A stretch of 64,000 nucleotides of DNA from the NCBI GenBank assembly GCA_022376465.1, contig JACDTU010000003.1:2294001-2358000 (forward strand). The letters are read 5' to 3'. The position numbers and the translations under genes were made by a program. Source of the DNA: Cubamyces lactineus. Lineage: Eukaryota > Basidiomycota > Agaricomycetes > Polyporales > Polyporaceae. Within the stretch, counting starts at the first letter, position 1. Every line of letters begins with the position of its first letter. This document shows, piece by piece, positions 1 to 11,969 of this stretch. Below the pieces are notes generated by a model. That model saw nothing but the letters and a program-made list of their open reading frames with translations, was not told the DNA's origin and ran no database searches.

Positions 1-61
1 AGAGAAAGAAGTGTAGTAATCCATATGTTGATCAAACACGAAGAAGCCAGCCTTCAGGCCT

Positions 62-2670
62 TCAGGGGGTACCTTCCTCCTGGAGGACCTTGAGCTCGGC
101 GAGCCGGCGACGCATCTCCTTCTCTGTCCGGGTCGGAGGGACCATGCGTGCGATGAATGCACCAAACTGTCCATTCAAACAGCTTAGCAAGCAAGTCCTT
201 CAGTCGTTGGAGCACTTCATACATACCAGCGTGCACATCCCACCAAACCGCAGCACCCAGGCGACGCCATTCTTGCCATAGAGCGCGTTCTCGGGGCCAC
301 CTTCCTCATCCGCGTCCACAATCCGGAAGATAGCGCTCGACACCAACGCGACCTGCATACTCGTTGATCAGCGCCCTAGCGCCCTGTGGACTGAAAGAAG
401 GGGTACGTACAACAAACTGCGGCATGACGATCGCGAGGTTGTGAATCCCCAAGACAGTACCACCGGCAACCGCTTCCGCCTCTACAACGGCGTGAGGATC
501 GTGCTGGTCGAACGAGCGGCGGCGGCGGATCAGTGGAGTCCGCTCGCTCTCGCCTTGTCTACTGTTACGCCGAACGGCGGGCGTAGAGAGCGTACGACTA
601 TGCGACGGCCGGCGGAGCCATTCCCGCGCGACAGCCTCGCCCTCAGTGTTGTGTTCGTGCTCGCTTTCCTTTAGGAACTACACGCATGCCAATCAGTCTA
701 CGTTGCTCAAGGCAGTTTCGCAATCGAGTCTGTACCTCCATGATGATCGCGAACGGCGCCCAGCACGCGACAGCCCAGCAGATACCGACGAGGCTGACGA
801 GGATGATCGCCTGCCAGACCTTCGTGACAAAGACCGTCATCAACGTGAGGAACGTGAACAGCAGGAGCGCGCCCGTCCAGATGTTGCGCAGGAAGAAGGG
901 CATGTAGGGCAGCCGGAGCGGCTTGCCGCGCCGCGCCGCCTCCGCCCGCCATTCACGGACTTGGTCGCGGAGGCGGGCGAGTTCCGCATCTTCGTCGTCG
1001 TCGCCTTCGTGCGCGAGCAGACGGGTGTCACGCCGCGTGAGGCGGGGGAGTAGCGTTCCAGCGGCGACGGCAACTGTGGGTGTGGTGTGAGATGCAGTAG
1101 ACCAGTATGTCAAGTGACAGGAAGAACATACCGATACTGTACACCAGCATAGCGAACGCTCCCGTTCGGGTGGCCAGATCATGATCAGGCTCTCTTCCGA
1201 GCTCATACGCCATGATTTGACCGATGTATGTCGTACTGAGTCCGCCGATGAGCCCCTTACGTCTTCATGATCAAGAATTTATATGCACTTACGAATAGAA
1301 GAGGAAGGGAAACCTGATGGACCACGTTAGTGTCCGCCGCTCATCGAATGGATGCATCTGAACTTACCACCCCATGAATGCAAATACCTGGACATAGCAG
1401 ACCCTCCGAATGGGTTTCGGGAGGCTGAGAATAGTACTGTAGATGCCCTTGAAAACGTCGCGCATGCTATTCCTGTGAAGCTGTCAGCGTATACCGCCCA
1501 CGTACTTAGGCCGGAATCGCGTACCCCTTCTCGATCCTCCGCTTCTCTCGCTCCTGTTCCTCTTGAGTCCAACAAGTAATCCATACCGTCGCAGAGAGAA
1601 TGATCATGCAAACGACGCAGAATTTGCGGAACTGAGAGCCGCCCAGAAGGCGGAGGATCGGCATGTTCGCAAGCGGCAAGAACCCTGCAAGCGAAAACCG
1701 CCGGGCGCGTTAGCATGCGACGAAGGACGCGCCAACGCCGAAGTCGTACCGAAACCGTATCCGACGATGTTTCCGGCGTTGAGCATCCTGCTATGCCACG
1801 CGTTGGCTTCGTTGAGCTGCTCGGGCGGCGTGACATCGAGCAAGAGGTTCCTGAGCGACGCCTGGAGCGCATTGAGCGCGAAGTCCAGCAAGTAGAAGGA
1901 TACGATCGCAAAGCCAATGGCCGTGTTCTGGACCTGAAGTAACGTGTCAGCGGTCTGCCCGATCATACGCAGAGGGGGCAGGACGGACCGTCTTGCTATA
2001 CTTGGGATCCCAGCTCCCCGCGCCGCCCCCGAAGAGGTCGACGAAGAAGCCCGCAATTTCACGGCAGTATGCTAGCGTCAGAGTCGAGATGACGAGCACG
2101 ATGGTAGAGGTCACGACCCAATACCGTCTCCGGTACTTGGAGGTAGACGCGTCTGAAATGGCACCTGCAGTGTACACCCTGACATGAGCCTCACATCTTC
2201 CATGCACGGCACGCATGCACTATCTCACCAATCACAGGCTGCGCGATGAGACCACTGATAGGCCCCGCAAGCCACACCAGACTGGTGAGCTGCTCAGAGA
2301 GGCCGAGGTCAAGCAGGAAGGGCGTCCCGTATCTACCCCGCATTGCAATCCATCAATCCCCCTAGTTCCCCCTCACACGCAGCACCCGAGTATACCACAC
2401 TCACCCAAGCTCGACGGTCCACGCCACCTGCGACCCGCCCATAGATATGCTCAGGTTGATGAGGTCGAGCGTGGACATCCTCTTCTGGCCCGACGCCGAC
2501 GCATCGCCTGACTTGCCGTTCTGCCTGCTCGTTGACGCAGGGCTGTCCTGCGCGACCCGCTCGCGCTGGGACTTCTGCGACGCGCGGCGGCCGCGCTCGC
2601 TCGGGCGGATGGGCCATGCGACTTGGGACTCGTTGTCGGTGTCGGGCTCGGCGGTGGTGGGGAACGTCAT
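62..2670 (-). CDS. GPH/SUT-type sucrose (alpha-glucoside) proton symporter
   Basis: Predicted plasma-membrane sugar/H+ symporter of the glycoside-pentoside-hexuronide family (plant SUT, fission yeast Sut1). The first exon starts at the ATG at 2670 and encodes a hydrophilic N-terminus followed by LDLINLSISMGGSQVAWTVE, the usual first membrane segment with its conserved Q-W-E. Later exons give GTPFLLDLGL, DVTPPEQLNEANAW, AGNIVGYGFG, a cytoplasmic loop, and near the C-terminus GIHNLAIVMPQF. Two terminal introns (58 nt at about 345-402 and 60 nt at about 168-227) restore VALVSSAIFR and the tail ending LKVLQEEGTP at the stop at 62. The gene is split by many short introns, so no single open frame is long. 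Family identity is confident from motif order. Substrate (sucrose or maltose) is inferred. Confidence 0.82.
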
Positions 2671-3359
2671 CTTGGGGGGTCAGGGTGAGGGGGATGCCAA
2701 GTCCCTGGAGCTGGCTTAATCACAGTGCCAGTCCACAGTCAAGTGCGGTGGTGTGTTGTCCGTGCGCTGGCGCGTAGGCGACGGGAAGATGGGCGTGAGG
2801 GGCTATAAGAGGGCAGGCAGGGGCAGGAGAGGGTCAAGTGGACGAACTCAAGAGTCAGACTGTGTCCGGACGGGCAAGGCAGCGCGCGCGGGTGCCTGCA
2901 GTCTCCTGCCAGGCGTGGCTTGGGCGCCTCTTTCGCCATTACGCAAATTCCAGCGCCTAGCGATTGCGAAGCTTGTTCCCCGCAAGTAGCCGACGCACGC
3001 TCGATCAACATCCTAAATGCATTCTCCAACACGCAGTGCACAGACAGCCTCGTACCACACACCCGGGGCACAGGCAACACAGGGTGTCTGAGAGGCGTAT
3101 TCTTCATACCCATGCATGGCTACATAACCAATGGCACAACACAGCAAGTTACACAGCGATGCAGTCAAACAGCAGCTAGCCGTACACGACAATCCCAATC
3201 TCCTCCGAACGAACAAATCCTCCTTCCGAGCCAATCCTCGCAGGTCAGCGATCAACAGCAGCCGACGGACCCATCGAATGCTGAGCCCAGTCCACCAGCC
3301 CACCAGCTCGCCAGCTGGATGGCCCGGCCTCGATGCGAACCACGCCTGCCCCAACAGCC
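2671..3359. other. intergenic: promoter of the sugar transporter and 3' end of the Avo2-like gene
   Basis: No supportable gene. Both neighbours are on the minus strand, so this holds the upstream region of the transporter (near 2671) and the 3' flank of the ankyrin gene (near 3359). Short open frames on both strands lack codon bias and family motifs. A pyrimidine-rich stretch lies on the minus strand at 2760-2900. Confidence 0.5.
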
Positions 3360-5404
3360 CTATCGAAGCACGGCGTTCACAGAAGCGTTCCTTCTGTGAC
3401 TTCCGCCCGACACGTGCTGATCCAAGCTGTTCTTATGCGACGACAGCAGGTTGAACGGAAGCCTCCGCGAATGCGTCGGCGCCGTCGCCGTCGTCGGGGT
3501 TGCTGACCGCTCCGGTTCCTCCGTCATCGGAGGTGGCGGGAACCGAGCATACTCGCTTGGTGGGCCCGTAAAGTTCTTGTCTGGTAATGACGTTTGTGAG
3601 CTGCCCGCTCGTCCCATGGGCGGTCGTGTGGTCGAGTTTTGGGTGGGTGTGGGTAGCGCAGAGGGATCAGATGGCGAGGCGGTAGATGACGGTTTCAGCA
3701 TCGCAGGACTCGTACCCGATCGTGTTCGGGGCTCTTGTGATGCATGATTTGCAGGGATCGTCAATGGTTGTGGCGTCGTTCGCAACTGGGCCGCGGACGC
3801 GGAAGGTCGTAATCGTCGCCGGGGAGCGACAGAACCAAGTGACGATAGCGCCGAAATGTCGTCGTCGTCCTTCGGTGGAGGAGCGGGCGGGGGAGACGCG
3901 GACTCGTTCTGTGAAGGGCTGTCCGTCGATGCGGTAGTGGCGCTCCCACTCCGTTGCCGCATCTTGTACTTCTCCATCGCATCCGCGTCTCGTTCTCGCA
4001 TCCGAGTCGCAATCGGAGACAGAGCTGCCGCTGGATTTGAGTGAGCGTTCGGTACTAATGACGCGGAGTTCGGCTGTGAAATAGGTGACGCAGAGAAACC
4101 GAACGTGCTACTCGACGAGCTTGCGGAGGGTTGGCCTGGAGAATGGGAACCAGACGGCAGTGGCGCCGGGCGACGTGACGGGGAAGAGAAAAATCTGGAG
4201 GCCGCATGCGCTGCACTCGAGTCCAAGACGTCGCCACTGTCAGATGTCGTTGTCGTACGACTTGTGCCTGACCCGCTTCTCATGCGAACGGATCCATTGT
4301 TACCAAACGCGTACTCTCTGGGGGATGGGGGATAGACCTGCATAGCCGCCGTGCCTGACCACTCGTTATTCCTGGGTGCATTTCGGCGCGCTTTCTTGTT
4401 GTTCTCAAACTGTATTCGAGCGGTGTCTTGGAGAGCGTCCCGCGTGCTCGTCCTGCACATGGAAGCCAGTGAGCCATCAGGTATCTCTGATTGTCCGTGA
4501 ATACTGACGAATAGGCGTAGTCCGACGGTGTGAAGCCTTGATTATTCCGCGCAGAGTACTGGCACCCACGCTCGATGAGCAATTGGACCACCTGTAGTAG
4601 GGGATTTCTGTCAGAACCTTTCCCGTTCAAGTATAGGGCGGAACGTACAGTGACATGACCCCAGGCGCTCGCGCTGAAAGAGAAATTTAAGTTCCGCGAG
4701 TTCCAGCACGGGATGGTGCCATGCTCACTAGTGTAATGGGGTGTTACCCTCGTTATCGGCGAGGTCGAAGTCTGCGCCTAGATCACAGAGCATCTAGACG
4801 GCGGTCAAGACGGGCTGACAGGGAACAGGGATGTACGCCACACTCACGCGGACGAGCTCCTCGTTTCCCTTGAGTGCTGCAACGTGCAGCGCGGTCTTCC
4901 CCTCCGCATTTGCCCAGTCGAGGATGTCAGGGTAACGGTCGATGTACATGCGGGCCATGCGGAGGGTTGCGCCAAGGAAGTCCTGGTCGGGCGGACCAGT
5001 CGAATGTGGCGTGGATGGTGGGGGACGCGCATCGGCAAGGAGGATGAGGATCGTGTTGTTCTCCGAGTCCTATTGTCCAGATGGTGGCCAATTAGCAAAC
5101 GCCACCGCTTGTGCGCGAGCTGGTGCCGACCGTACGCACCTTGCTATACTCGTGATCGTCGTGTCCCATCCCGAGCAAGAACTCAAACGTCTCCTCATGT
5201 CCTAGCACGGCGGCCCACGCGAGAGAGGTGTATCGCTTGTTGTAGGGGTCGGGATTTCGGATGTCGGTCCTCTTGATCAGTCGCTTGACGAGGAAGAGAT
5301 TGTTCTCTAGATGGGATGGTCGGCACGGAGACAACGGAAAGGCGAAAAATGAACGGACCTTTGACGGCCCTGCGGAGGCGGGCAGAGGCGTCCTTTTCTG
5401 CCAT
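3360..5404 (-). CDS. Avo2-like ankyrin-repeat protein (TORC2 subunit candidate)
   Basis: N-terminal ankyrin-repeat protein with a long Ser/Pro-rich tail, arranged like yeast Avo2, a non-essential TORC2 subunit at the plasma membrane. The ATG at 5404 opens MAEKDASARLRRAVK. Splicing of a 52 nt intron then gives ENNLFLVKRLIKRTDIRNPD, close to the first Avo2 repeat. Following exons encode TSLAWAAVLGHEETFEFLL, GHDDHEY, GKTALHVAALKGNEELVR, ADFDLADNEGNTPLHY and a last repeat with LIERGCQYSARNNQGFTPSDYA. The final exon (from about 4440) is a 360-residue disordered region rich in S, T, P and R that ends at the TAG at 3360. TORC2 membership is inferred from repeat order and architecture. The tail is poorly conserved in this family. 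Confidence 0.7.
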
Positions 5405-5859
5405 GGCGGGAGAACGGACGCGGAGAGGGTAGGAGCAGAGGACCGGACGGACGGATGGGACGGTATAAGAGAGTGAGCAGAGGACGTTGCACAGCCCAAG
5501 CGGGCAATAATAAGGAGAAACGATCACGTGCGACGGCGTCGTAGTAGGATACGTAATGTCACGCTCGCTTGCCGCCCGTCACGATCTCGGCATGCGCCCG
5601 GAGCACTGCAGCCGGGATCTCCGAGCCGAGGCTTCTCTGCCTCCGCGCTGTGCAGCCATTGCAGTCGACTCGGAGTGTCCACCTCCTCCCATCTCTCCAT
5701 CCTGCCATCTCCAGCTCCTGTTCTGTGCCTGTCTGCACCGCTCGCCCGACCCGTGCCTGTCTCGCCCGCTCGCCTTCATCCACATCCGTCATCCTCGCCG
5801 TCATCAAGCATTCTAGCTCTCAGCCTCATCCATCTTCTGTCTCACCTCCAACTCCTCCG
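5405..5859. promoter_or_regulatory. divergent promoter, Avo2-like (-) / STEEP1-like (+)
   Basis: A 455 bp head-to-head spacer. The right half is strongly CT-rich on the plus strand (5680-5860), a common feature of core promoters in filamentous fungi. Open frames crossing it (for example 5528-5920) consist of S/P/L-rich low-complexity translation and are treated as 5' UTR. No clear TATA box is visible. Confidence 0.5.
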
Positions 5860-6599
5860 ATGCCCAAGGTCATCTCTCGCTCCGCCGTCTCTTCTTCCAC
5901 AGATGGTCAGCGTCACATAGCCGTTCAGGCCCATCGCCGTCCTCCCTGAGCCGTCTGTCAGCCTTGACTCACCCTCCCATCGTCTTCTAGCGCAACCCAC
6001 CCCATCATCAACGGCTGCTCTTCGCGTCTACTGTGTGATATCTTCCCGCTCCTCTGCGCACCATGGCCCCCGCTCACATGCCCTCCCCCCCTCCGGCCAG
6101 ATTGCATCTGCGGCGAATTCATCGTGCGTGCTGCGTTTCCACCCGTTTTCCACGATGTTCGGCGGCCTCACACGTCTGGCCCATCCCCGTCCAGCTCGTG
6201 ATTGACAAGAGCCTCAACGCACTCCCGCGCCGGCCCACAGACGGCGCGATTGTCATTCGCTGTCAAGACACCGAGAACGCCAAGGCGCGCATCTTCAAGC
6301 TAAACGCGACGCCTAAGGATCCAGTCCTCATTGAGCGGTGAGTGATCGCAGGGTCGCAGTTCTCGCCGCCCGAACACAGCTCAATATCTTGTGACATCAG
6401 ACAAGGTGGGCATGAGAAACAGTACAGGTTCCATTGTCCCCGCTGTGCGCTTCCTGTTGCGTACCAGTCCACCCCGCCGCCCGTCAAGTCGGGGCAGTTC
6501 TTGTATATCCTCAAAGGTGCTCTCAGCCAGATCCAAGGACAGGTGCCGCCAGACGCATTCGAGGATGAGAAGCTACTCTCAGAAGGCAATCTTGCGTGA
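5860..6599 (+). CDS. STEEP1-domain protein (CXorf56/UPF0428 family)
   Basis: Small conserved eukaryotic protein of 150 residues in five exons: 5860-5905, 5991-6032, 6101-6123, 6195-6337 and 6401-6599. The exon lengths sum to an exact multiple of three. The N-terminus MPKVISRSAVSS matches the family start, followed by RVYYCICGEF (cysteine pair), LPRRPTDGA, GHEKQYRFHCPRCALPVAYQ (second cysteine pair) and the hydrophobic FLYILKGAL. In animals STEEP1 promotes ER exit of STING. Fungi lack STING, so the role here is unknown and probably an older trafficking or RNA-related one. The protein is shorter than the human one (about 220 residues) because the C-terminal extension is missing. Exon 3 is a 23 nt micro-exon. 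Confidence 0.85.
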
Positions 6600-8671
6600 C
6601 CTATCTCACGCAGCATGTGTACTGCATGTGTAGGCTCCGGCGCCGCAATCCCGCTCACATCCTGAGCTGCGGTACTCTCACATAGTTTGTGTAGTGGTGT
6701 AAGATAGTGAACCCGGATATATATTATGATGTGAAACTGCTACGGCTACTACAATGAATACAGTAAGTGAACAACCTGGGAGGGGGATACGTCAGTCATC
6801 GGTCCGACACAAGTATCATGCGAAAACGAGATGGGAGGATGAGTAGTGTCAGATACCGTTGTAGAAAAACTTTACTCATGTCCACTCGCGCCGTAGCACG
6901 AGCGTTCATACAGTGTGAATAGTATGTCATCAAACACCAGTCGATAACGACCGCGAAGGAGAAGGTGGGAAGGAAGACGATAGAAATGATACACACCTTT
7001 GATCATGTCCAACACAGCCTACAGCGAGCTTCGCTAACATCCCACCAGGGCGAAGGAGATGGAAGGAAACACTGTCGCGCAAAGACGTATCAGCACACAC
7101 GGTTCGATCTCTAGTTCAATCAAGGCGAATAGGACGGCTCAGATACCGTTGTAGAGTATAGTCATTTCACAACGCACGGGGCGTTCGTATGTTTGGGAAT
7201 ATAGATGGCATCATCGACAGATGGTTTAGAACCTCTGCTCACCTTACTGCATTGGAATAACGAGAACCGCGTGGGCGAGGCGGAAGCAGCGAGAGACGAG
7301 TCGACGGAGCAGACGATCGCCAGAAAACTTTCGTGTGTAGGCGGCTAAATACTCCCTTGGGTTGCTTCAACAAATATGCCCAAACAACGCGCACACGCTC
7401 ACGGTGACGCTGTCGGTGCGACGCGCCTGTGGCGATTGGGTCCTGGCGTCGTGCGGGTACGACGGAGTTTTCAAGTCGATGTCGTCGGCACATCGATATT
7501 GATCGGACTCACGTTGTAAACGGTTGTAACAATCCGGATAGAGTACTAGCAACAACCGTTGACAAACCCAACAATAATTCACAGTCAAAATGGCAGATAC
7601 ACTCAGAGGACGATCACAGCATAATGGTCTCCGATCTATTGACATGTACAAAGCAGCGTAAGGGACAGCGCCGCGTAGTCGGAGACACAAGCGAGTCGAT
7701 GTCACATAAGCTACCTACGGGATCGAGGGGTTGACGAAGCAGTGCTACAAGGAGAGCGAGAGCGGAGAAAAGGAAAGCAAGGTGGCTTCGTCGTGCGGAC
7801 GCGCTATGGAAGCGAGGGAGGATGAGGTGGCCGGGGCAAGATGCACGCCCCCTCCCCGCCCGGTCAACAGACGGACGAGGGCAGGAGCGTGCGACGTTCG
7901 TGAAGGAAACCACGATGTGCGAGATGTAAAGGTAGGAAACGACTGAAGGGGGAATATAACATGTGTGGGGTTTTCTGGGGGTTTTCCGTATGTTTTTGTG
8001 CGTTTGTGTAGGGTGAACAATGCAGCAACAGAACAGACGTGACGTGGAAAAGGCCAGAAAAAGGTGGGGGAGGGAGGAAAAGCGATGATGAGGGCGACGT
8101 GAAACAACGCATTAGTGTGCGAGACGTGAATGTACGGGTAGATATTCTGTACACGGCGAGACGGGGGAAACGCGATATCGAACAGTGAGCAAGCAGACCG
8201 TCCACATGCGGGAATGCTGATATACGGCGCCGTGGGTCATAGACAACACAAGGCTCCCCGACACGAACCGGGCGGGGCGCGGAGCGTCCACCGACCCGGA
8301 TTCGTGTGCCGATAGTGGTGAGAATAGATACGAGAGGTGATGATGACGAAAGGCAGAGTAGGGCGGTCCTCGAAGACAGGATGGATATGTCATGGATGCC
8401 GGGAGCCCAGATAGAGAAACGATGTTGTGGTGCGAGAGACATAAGGGAGACCGTGACGACCGGAGGCATGCGAGAACTGGCGCGCATTAGAGAGTGGCGT
8501 GTAAGCGACCCTGCGCTGGCGCAGGACCGCTCGAGTGGGGGATGATACGCCAGGGTCGACGGAAATGATTACTATAATGAATGATGCGTGAAGGGTACCG
8601 AGGCGAGGAGCCTGTGCAACAGTCTAATGTGCGTTGCGACGTTGAGAATCTAGGACGCATGATGTACGACC
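6600..8671. other. 2 kb region without a supportable gene
   Basis: Lies between the 3' end of the STEEP1-like gene and the 3' end of the cyclin-box gene. The longest open frame is 207 codons on the minus strand (7864-8487). It is S/P/R-rich and lacks domains, so I do not call it. The 6780-7260 part carries two diverged copies of a short unit sharing TCAGATACCGTTGTAGA. Long 3' UTRs, a non-coding RNA or decayed DNA are all possible. Confidence 0.5.
6849..7155 (-). repeat. diverged tandem duplication with a shared 17-mer
   Basis: TCAGATACCGTTGTAGA occurs exactly at 6849-6865 and 7139-7155, 290 bp apart in the same orientation. Flanks are also similar: GAACGC on the minus strand upstream of each copy, and GAAGGAGA-type purine tracts nearby. 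On the minus strand each copy reads CTACAACG followed by GTATCT, a plausible splice donor, with AG-ending pyrimidine tracts 60-80 nt downstream. The sequence supports an old duplication. Whether it was ever an exon is inference. Confidence 0.4.
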
Positions 8672-11105
8672 TCACGCCTTGAGCGAAGGTCGGTTCTGGT
8701 GGCCGAAAGGACGATCATAGGAAGTGGGGAATCCGATCCGATCGTAAGAGGTCCACTGCGAGGCCATGGGAGGCGGAGGGAAATACCGAGTGTCGGAGAG
8801 ATGGTGCTCATCGAAGACGTGGTCGAATTGGCTCTGAGAGTAGGAGCGCACACGACCCGACACGTGCTCCCCGAGACCATGGTGGTAGGACAGCGAGTGC
8901 GACCGCGCATGCCCGTGGTGGCTCGGCAAACCATAGCTGTACTCGAAGACGCCGACCTGAGGATGGAACGCTGGCGGCGGAGGTGCAAATACGTGCGGCC
9001 TACCGATAGGCTCTTGCCTCACCATGTAGCTGCCCATTCCCCAGGAAGAACGGTGGCCGTCCATTGGAGGATGGAAGGGCAGCGGAGGCGGAGGCGCCAT
9101 TGTGGGCTGCGACATAGGCTGCGGTGCGACATACTGCCCATGGCCACGAGCGGTATCGCGCACAATCGGCTCGTCTCCGGAGGGGCTCCACTTGGCAGGG
9201 GGAGGCAGACCATGATCGGTACGAGTGTACGAATCATTCGAGTACCGCGACTTCGAAGTGTGACGACGCCTGGGTAGATACTCTTCTCTGAGTGGGCCAT
9301 CCTCGTCCAAGTCAATCTCCAACACATCGTCCGTGTAAGCGTCGTAGTGGTCCGCCTTGTCCTGCTTCGGCTCGTCAAGACTAACAAAGACAGGACGCGG
9401 GAGACCGGAACCAGACTGAGCGTCAGAACTACTGTCGGTCTCCTTGGCGTTGACCAACATCTCAAGCGCTTGGCGAATGATGACATGTGGGCTCGTGGAA
9501 GGACGAGAGATGGGCTGAGGGAACATGGGCGACGAAAGTGACGCGTGATAACCCAAGAGCTCGGAGAGCCAACTAGACCATTGCTGGGGAGTGATCGAGA
9601 GGTCATACTGGAAGATATCGAGAGCAAGCGCCTCCAGTTTGTTCAGAGAGCGGACGGGGACGTTCGAGATAGTATGCCTATGATCATCGTTAGGGAGTTC
9701 GTCATATGCATAAAAGAACAGAGGTACGTACCAAGTCTTGTTGGAGAAAGTGTGGTCGTCAAGCCACTTGTTGGCCAGCATGCACCCGAGCAGAACGAGA
9801 CGGAACGGGGCATAGGCCTCGATCATCTCCCTATCTGTTCCGAGGTGCGCCTCGCCTAGAAGCTCTGCGCGGAAGCGAATCTCTTTCTCTTGCCCCGACG
9901 TGAGCCCGACAGGTCCGAAGAATACTGGCAGCCGGATGATGTACCAGAGAGCAAGGAAGATGTCCGAGGGTTGCAAGAGCGTGGAGAGAAGCATGGAGTG
10001 GATAGAGCTAGCCAAGTGACTGGGGGGAGAGCTAGGGTAATGTTTAGCAAAGGCCCTGAAACAGCTCGTCAGCGACTATCCAGACTTTAGGCACGGGCAA
10101 ATGATATACTCACATTGGCTGCGCATATTGAGGAGGCAAACGCATGCCGGTTGTACAGACCTTCCAAACATAGGCGGCAATCCACTCCGAGAGAGGCGCT
10201 GCAAGCTTCTTATACGATGCTGTCGCCATTGGCGTCACAACCGCCTCCACAGCAGGGGGCTGCTGCACCACTTGTTCGCCCTGGTATGTCTGGCATTGGT
10301 AGCAAGCCGCATTGTACCCATCGTGGTGCGAGTATGAAGGAGCTTGAGCGCCTCCCATATTGCGGGTGCTGGCCTGCGCTTCGGCAAACGCATTGTCAAC
10401 GAACTCAGCAAAGGGGGTAGCGGGTCCTATGGGACTCGATGCCGGCTCAGCGTCGTCAGCTGGAGAGAGCTGCTCGAGGACGTCGGGCGATAGGTCCTCC
10501 TGAACAGGGCTGAATGCACCCCTTTCGTATCCACCATCGACGGCCAAAGAGTAGGGGCGGTGAGTCGGCAGACCGTAGTCCATCGTATCATCTTCGGGTC
10601 GATGGTCGGATGCCAAGCTGCGAGTGGGAGAATAGTCTTCGGCAAACACATCGTCTTCGCTCTGCCAACCGTGCTCCATAGCGTCGTATTCACCCATCTC
10701 GTCATCCAACTCTTCCTCGTTGTTCAGGTACATCTCGTGGTGAGATGACGCAAATTGCTGGCTTGAACGGACGGGCGGGGTGCTCGCTTGCGCGGGCGGC
10801 CCTTTAATGACCGCTGCGTTGTCCGCAACGGTCAACCCTTCGTCAAAACCCAGCGTGGCGTAAGCTTGGTGGCGGCCCGACTCGTCTTCCCAGATGCGAC
10901 GGGGCTTGTTCCTCCTCCAAGAAGGAAGAGAGCTAATCCACTCCTCCCTCGACGCCAAAGACGGGGGAGGACCCTGAGGCGGGAGAGGCAAGGAGTGGGT
11001 CAGGTGCTGGAAGGCCGACGATTCGCTATCAAGTCGGACGGGATGATTGATCTTGATTACGGGGTGGGCGGGCTGCTTGGAGTAGACGGGGACAGGTACT
11101 GGCAT
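8672..11105 (-). CDS. cyclin-box protein with long disordered flanks (Pcl/Pho80-like)
   Basis: About 760 residues. The N-terminal 330 residues are acidic and Pro/Ser-rich. An intron at about 10047-10118 joins PPQYAQPM to AFAKHYPSSPPSHLASSIHS. The cyclin box follows: FLALWYIIRLP, APFRLVLLGCMLANKWLDD, SNKTW, then ISNVPVRSLNKLEALALDIF, which matches the 'gi-l-e-n-lE--fL' helix of Pho85-type cyclins. A 54 nt in-frame intron lies between SNKTW and HTISNV (about 9677-9730), so an unspliced reading inserts 18 false residues. The C-terminus is rich in P, H, Y and G. I chose the start at 11105 because the preceding bases form a splice acceptor (CCCCTTGCAG); an in-frame start upstream is possible. Likely a regulatory cyclin partner of a Pho85-like kinase; the partner is inferred. 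Confidence 0.72.
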
Positions 11106-11969
11106 CTGCAAGGGGGAGAGAAAAGCGGAAGAGGTCACAGGAAGCTGCACGACCTTGGAGGTAGGGCAGGACCTATGACGCAGGGCCGGGGAGTGCGGCG
11201 TGGATTGAGTGGGCTTGGAGGCCGGTCGTAAAGTAAGTCGTGAAGGAGGCGGAGAAGGGGGAAGGATGAGGGAGATAGCGTTCGATGAGGGGGTTGGAGA
11301 CTCAGTGGCAAACGCACAGCGAAGGCGTGCCTTTTTGGATGCTCAGAGGGAGAGAAGAGGGGATGAGACACTGACGGTGACCCTGGCACCCTTTGACTCC
11401 CGACCTAAGAGAATCGCTGGCGGAGACTAGAACGCCCTCTCCTGAGTCGACGCCGTCGCAGTCGTCAGTCGCAGAGGCAAAAGGAAACTGGCAACGAGGG
11501 ACCGACGAGGGAGGAGGGTCGATCCAAGCAGAGGGAGGGGGCCAATGTCGTCGTGGCTTGGAGGAGAGCCTTGCGGGAGAGAAAACAGCGCCCTTGTCTT
11601 TCTGTGCCCCCAGCCGCTTACGTAAGCATTCCCTCCTTGCTCCGGCCTGCGCTCTTACATACTTGCGCCGCTCCCCGGCCAGCTGCTGCAGCTGAGCTCA
11701 CACAGCACCTCGTCGCCCGCACCAGGCGCATACATCCACACCTTGACTTGACTCATGATCCTGTCCTGACTCCCGTGCTGCGTGCCGCCCTCGTTCCCCG
11801 CAGCAATCTCCGCCGCCGTCCGTCTCGCCGACGCGCCCGCAAAGCAACCACTCGGGCCACCGTTCTGACGCCCGGCCTCCGTCTGAGACTGCATTGAGCG
11901 AGAGTTCACACACACCCATACACCCGCGCTCCCAGCCGCAGCCACCATGGTACCTCCTCAGCTTCACCC
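11106..11969. promoter_or_regulatory. divergent promoter and 5' UTR, cyclin-box gene (-) / FAR11 (+)
   Basis: An 864 bp head-to-head spacer. Towards the cyclin gene the minus strand has a probable 5' UTR intron ending just before the ATG at 11105. Towards FAR11 the plus strand is CT-rich and contains GCAGCCACCATGG at 11938-11950. That ATG has an excellent context but is out of frame with the FAR11 start 23 bp downstream. Confidence 0.45.

Noticed and set aside
7864..8487. 207-codon open frame, minus strand
   Set aside because: Low-complexity S/P/R/L translation, no motif, no splice context, lies in probable 3' flanking DNA of the cyclin gene.
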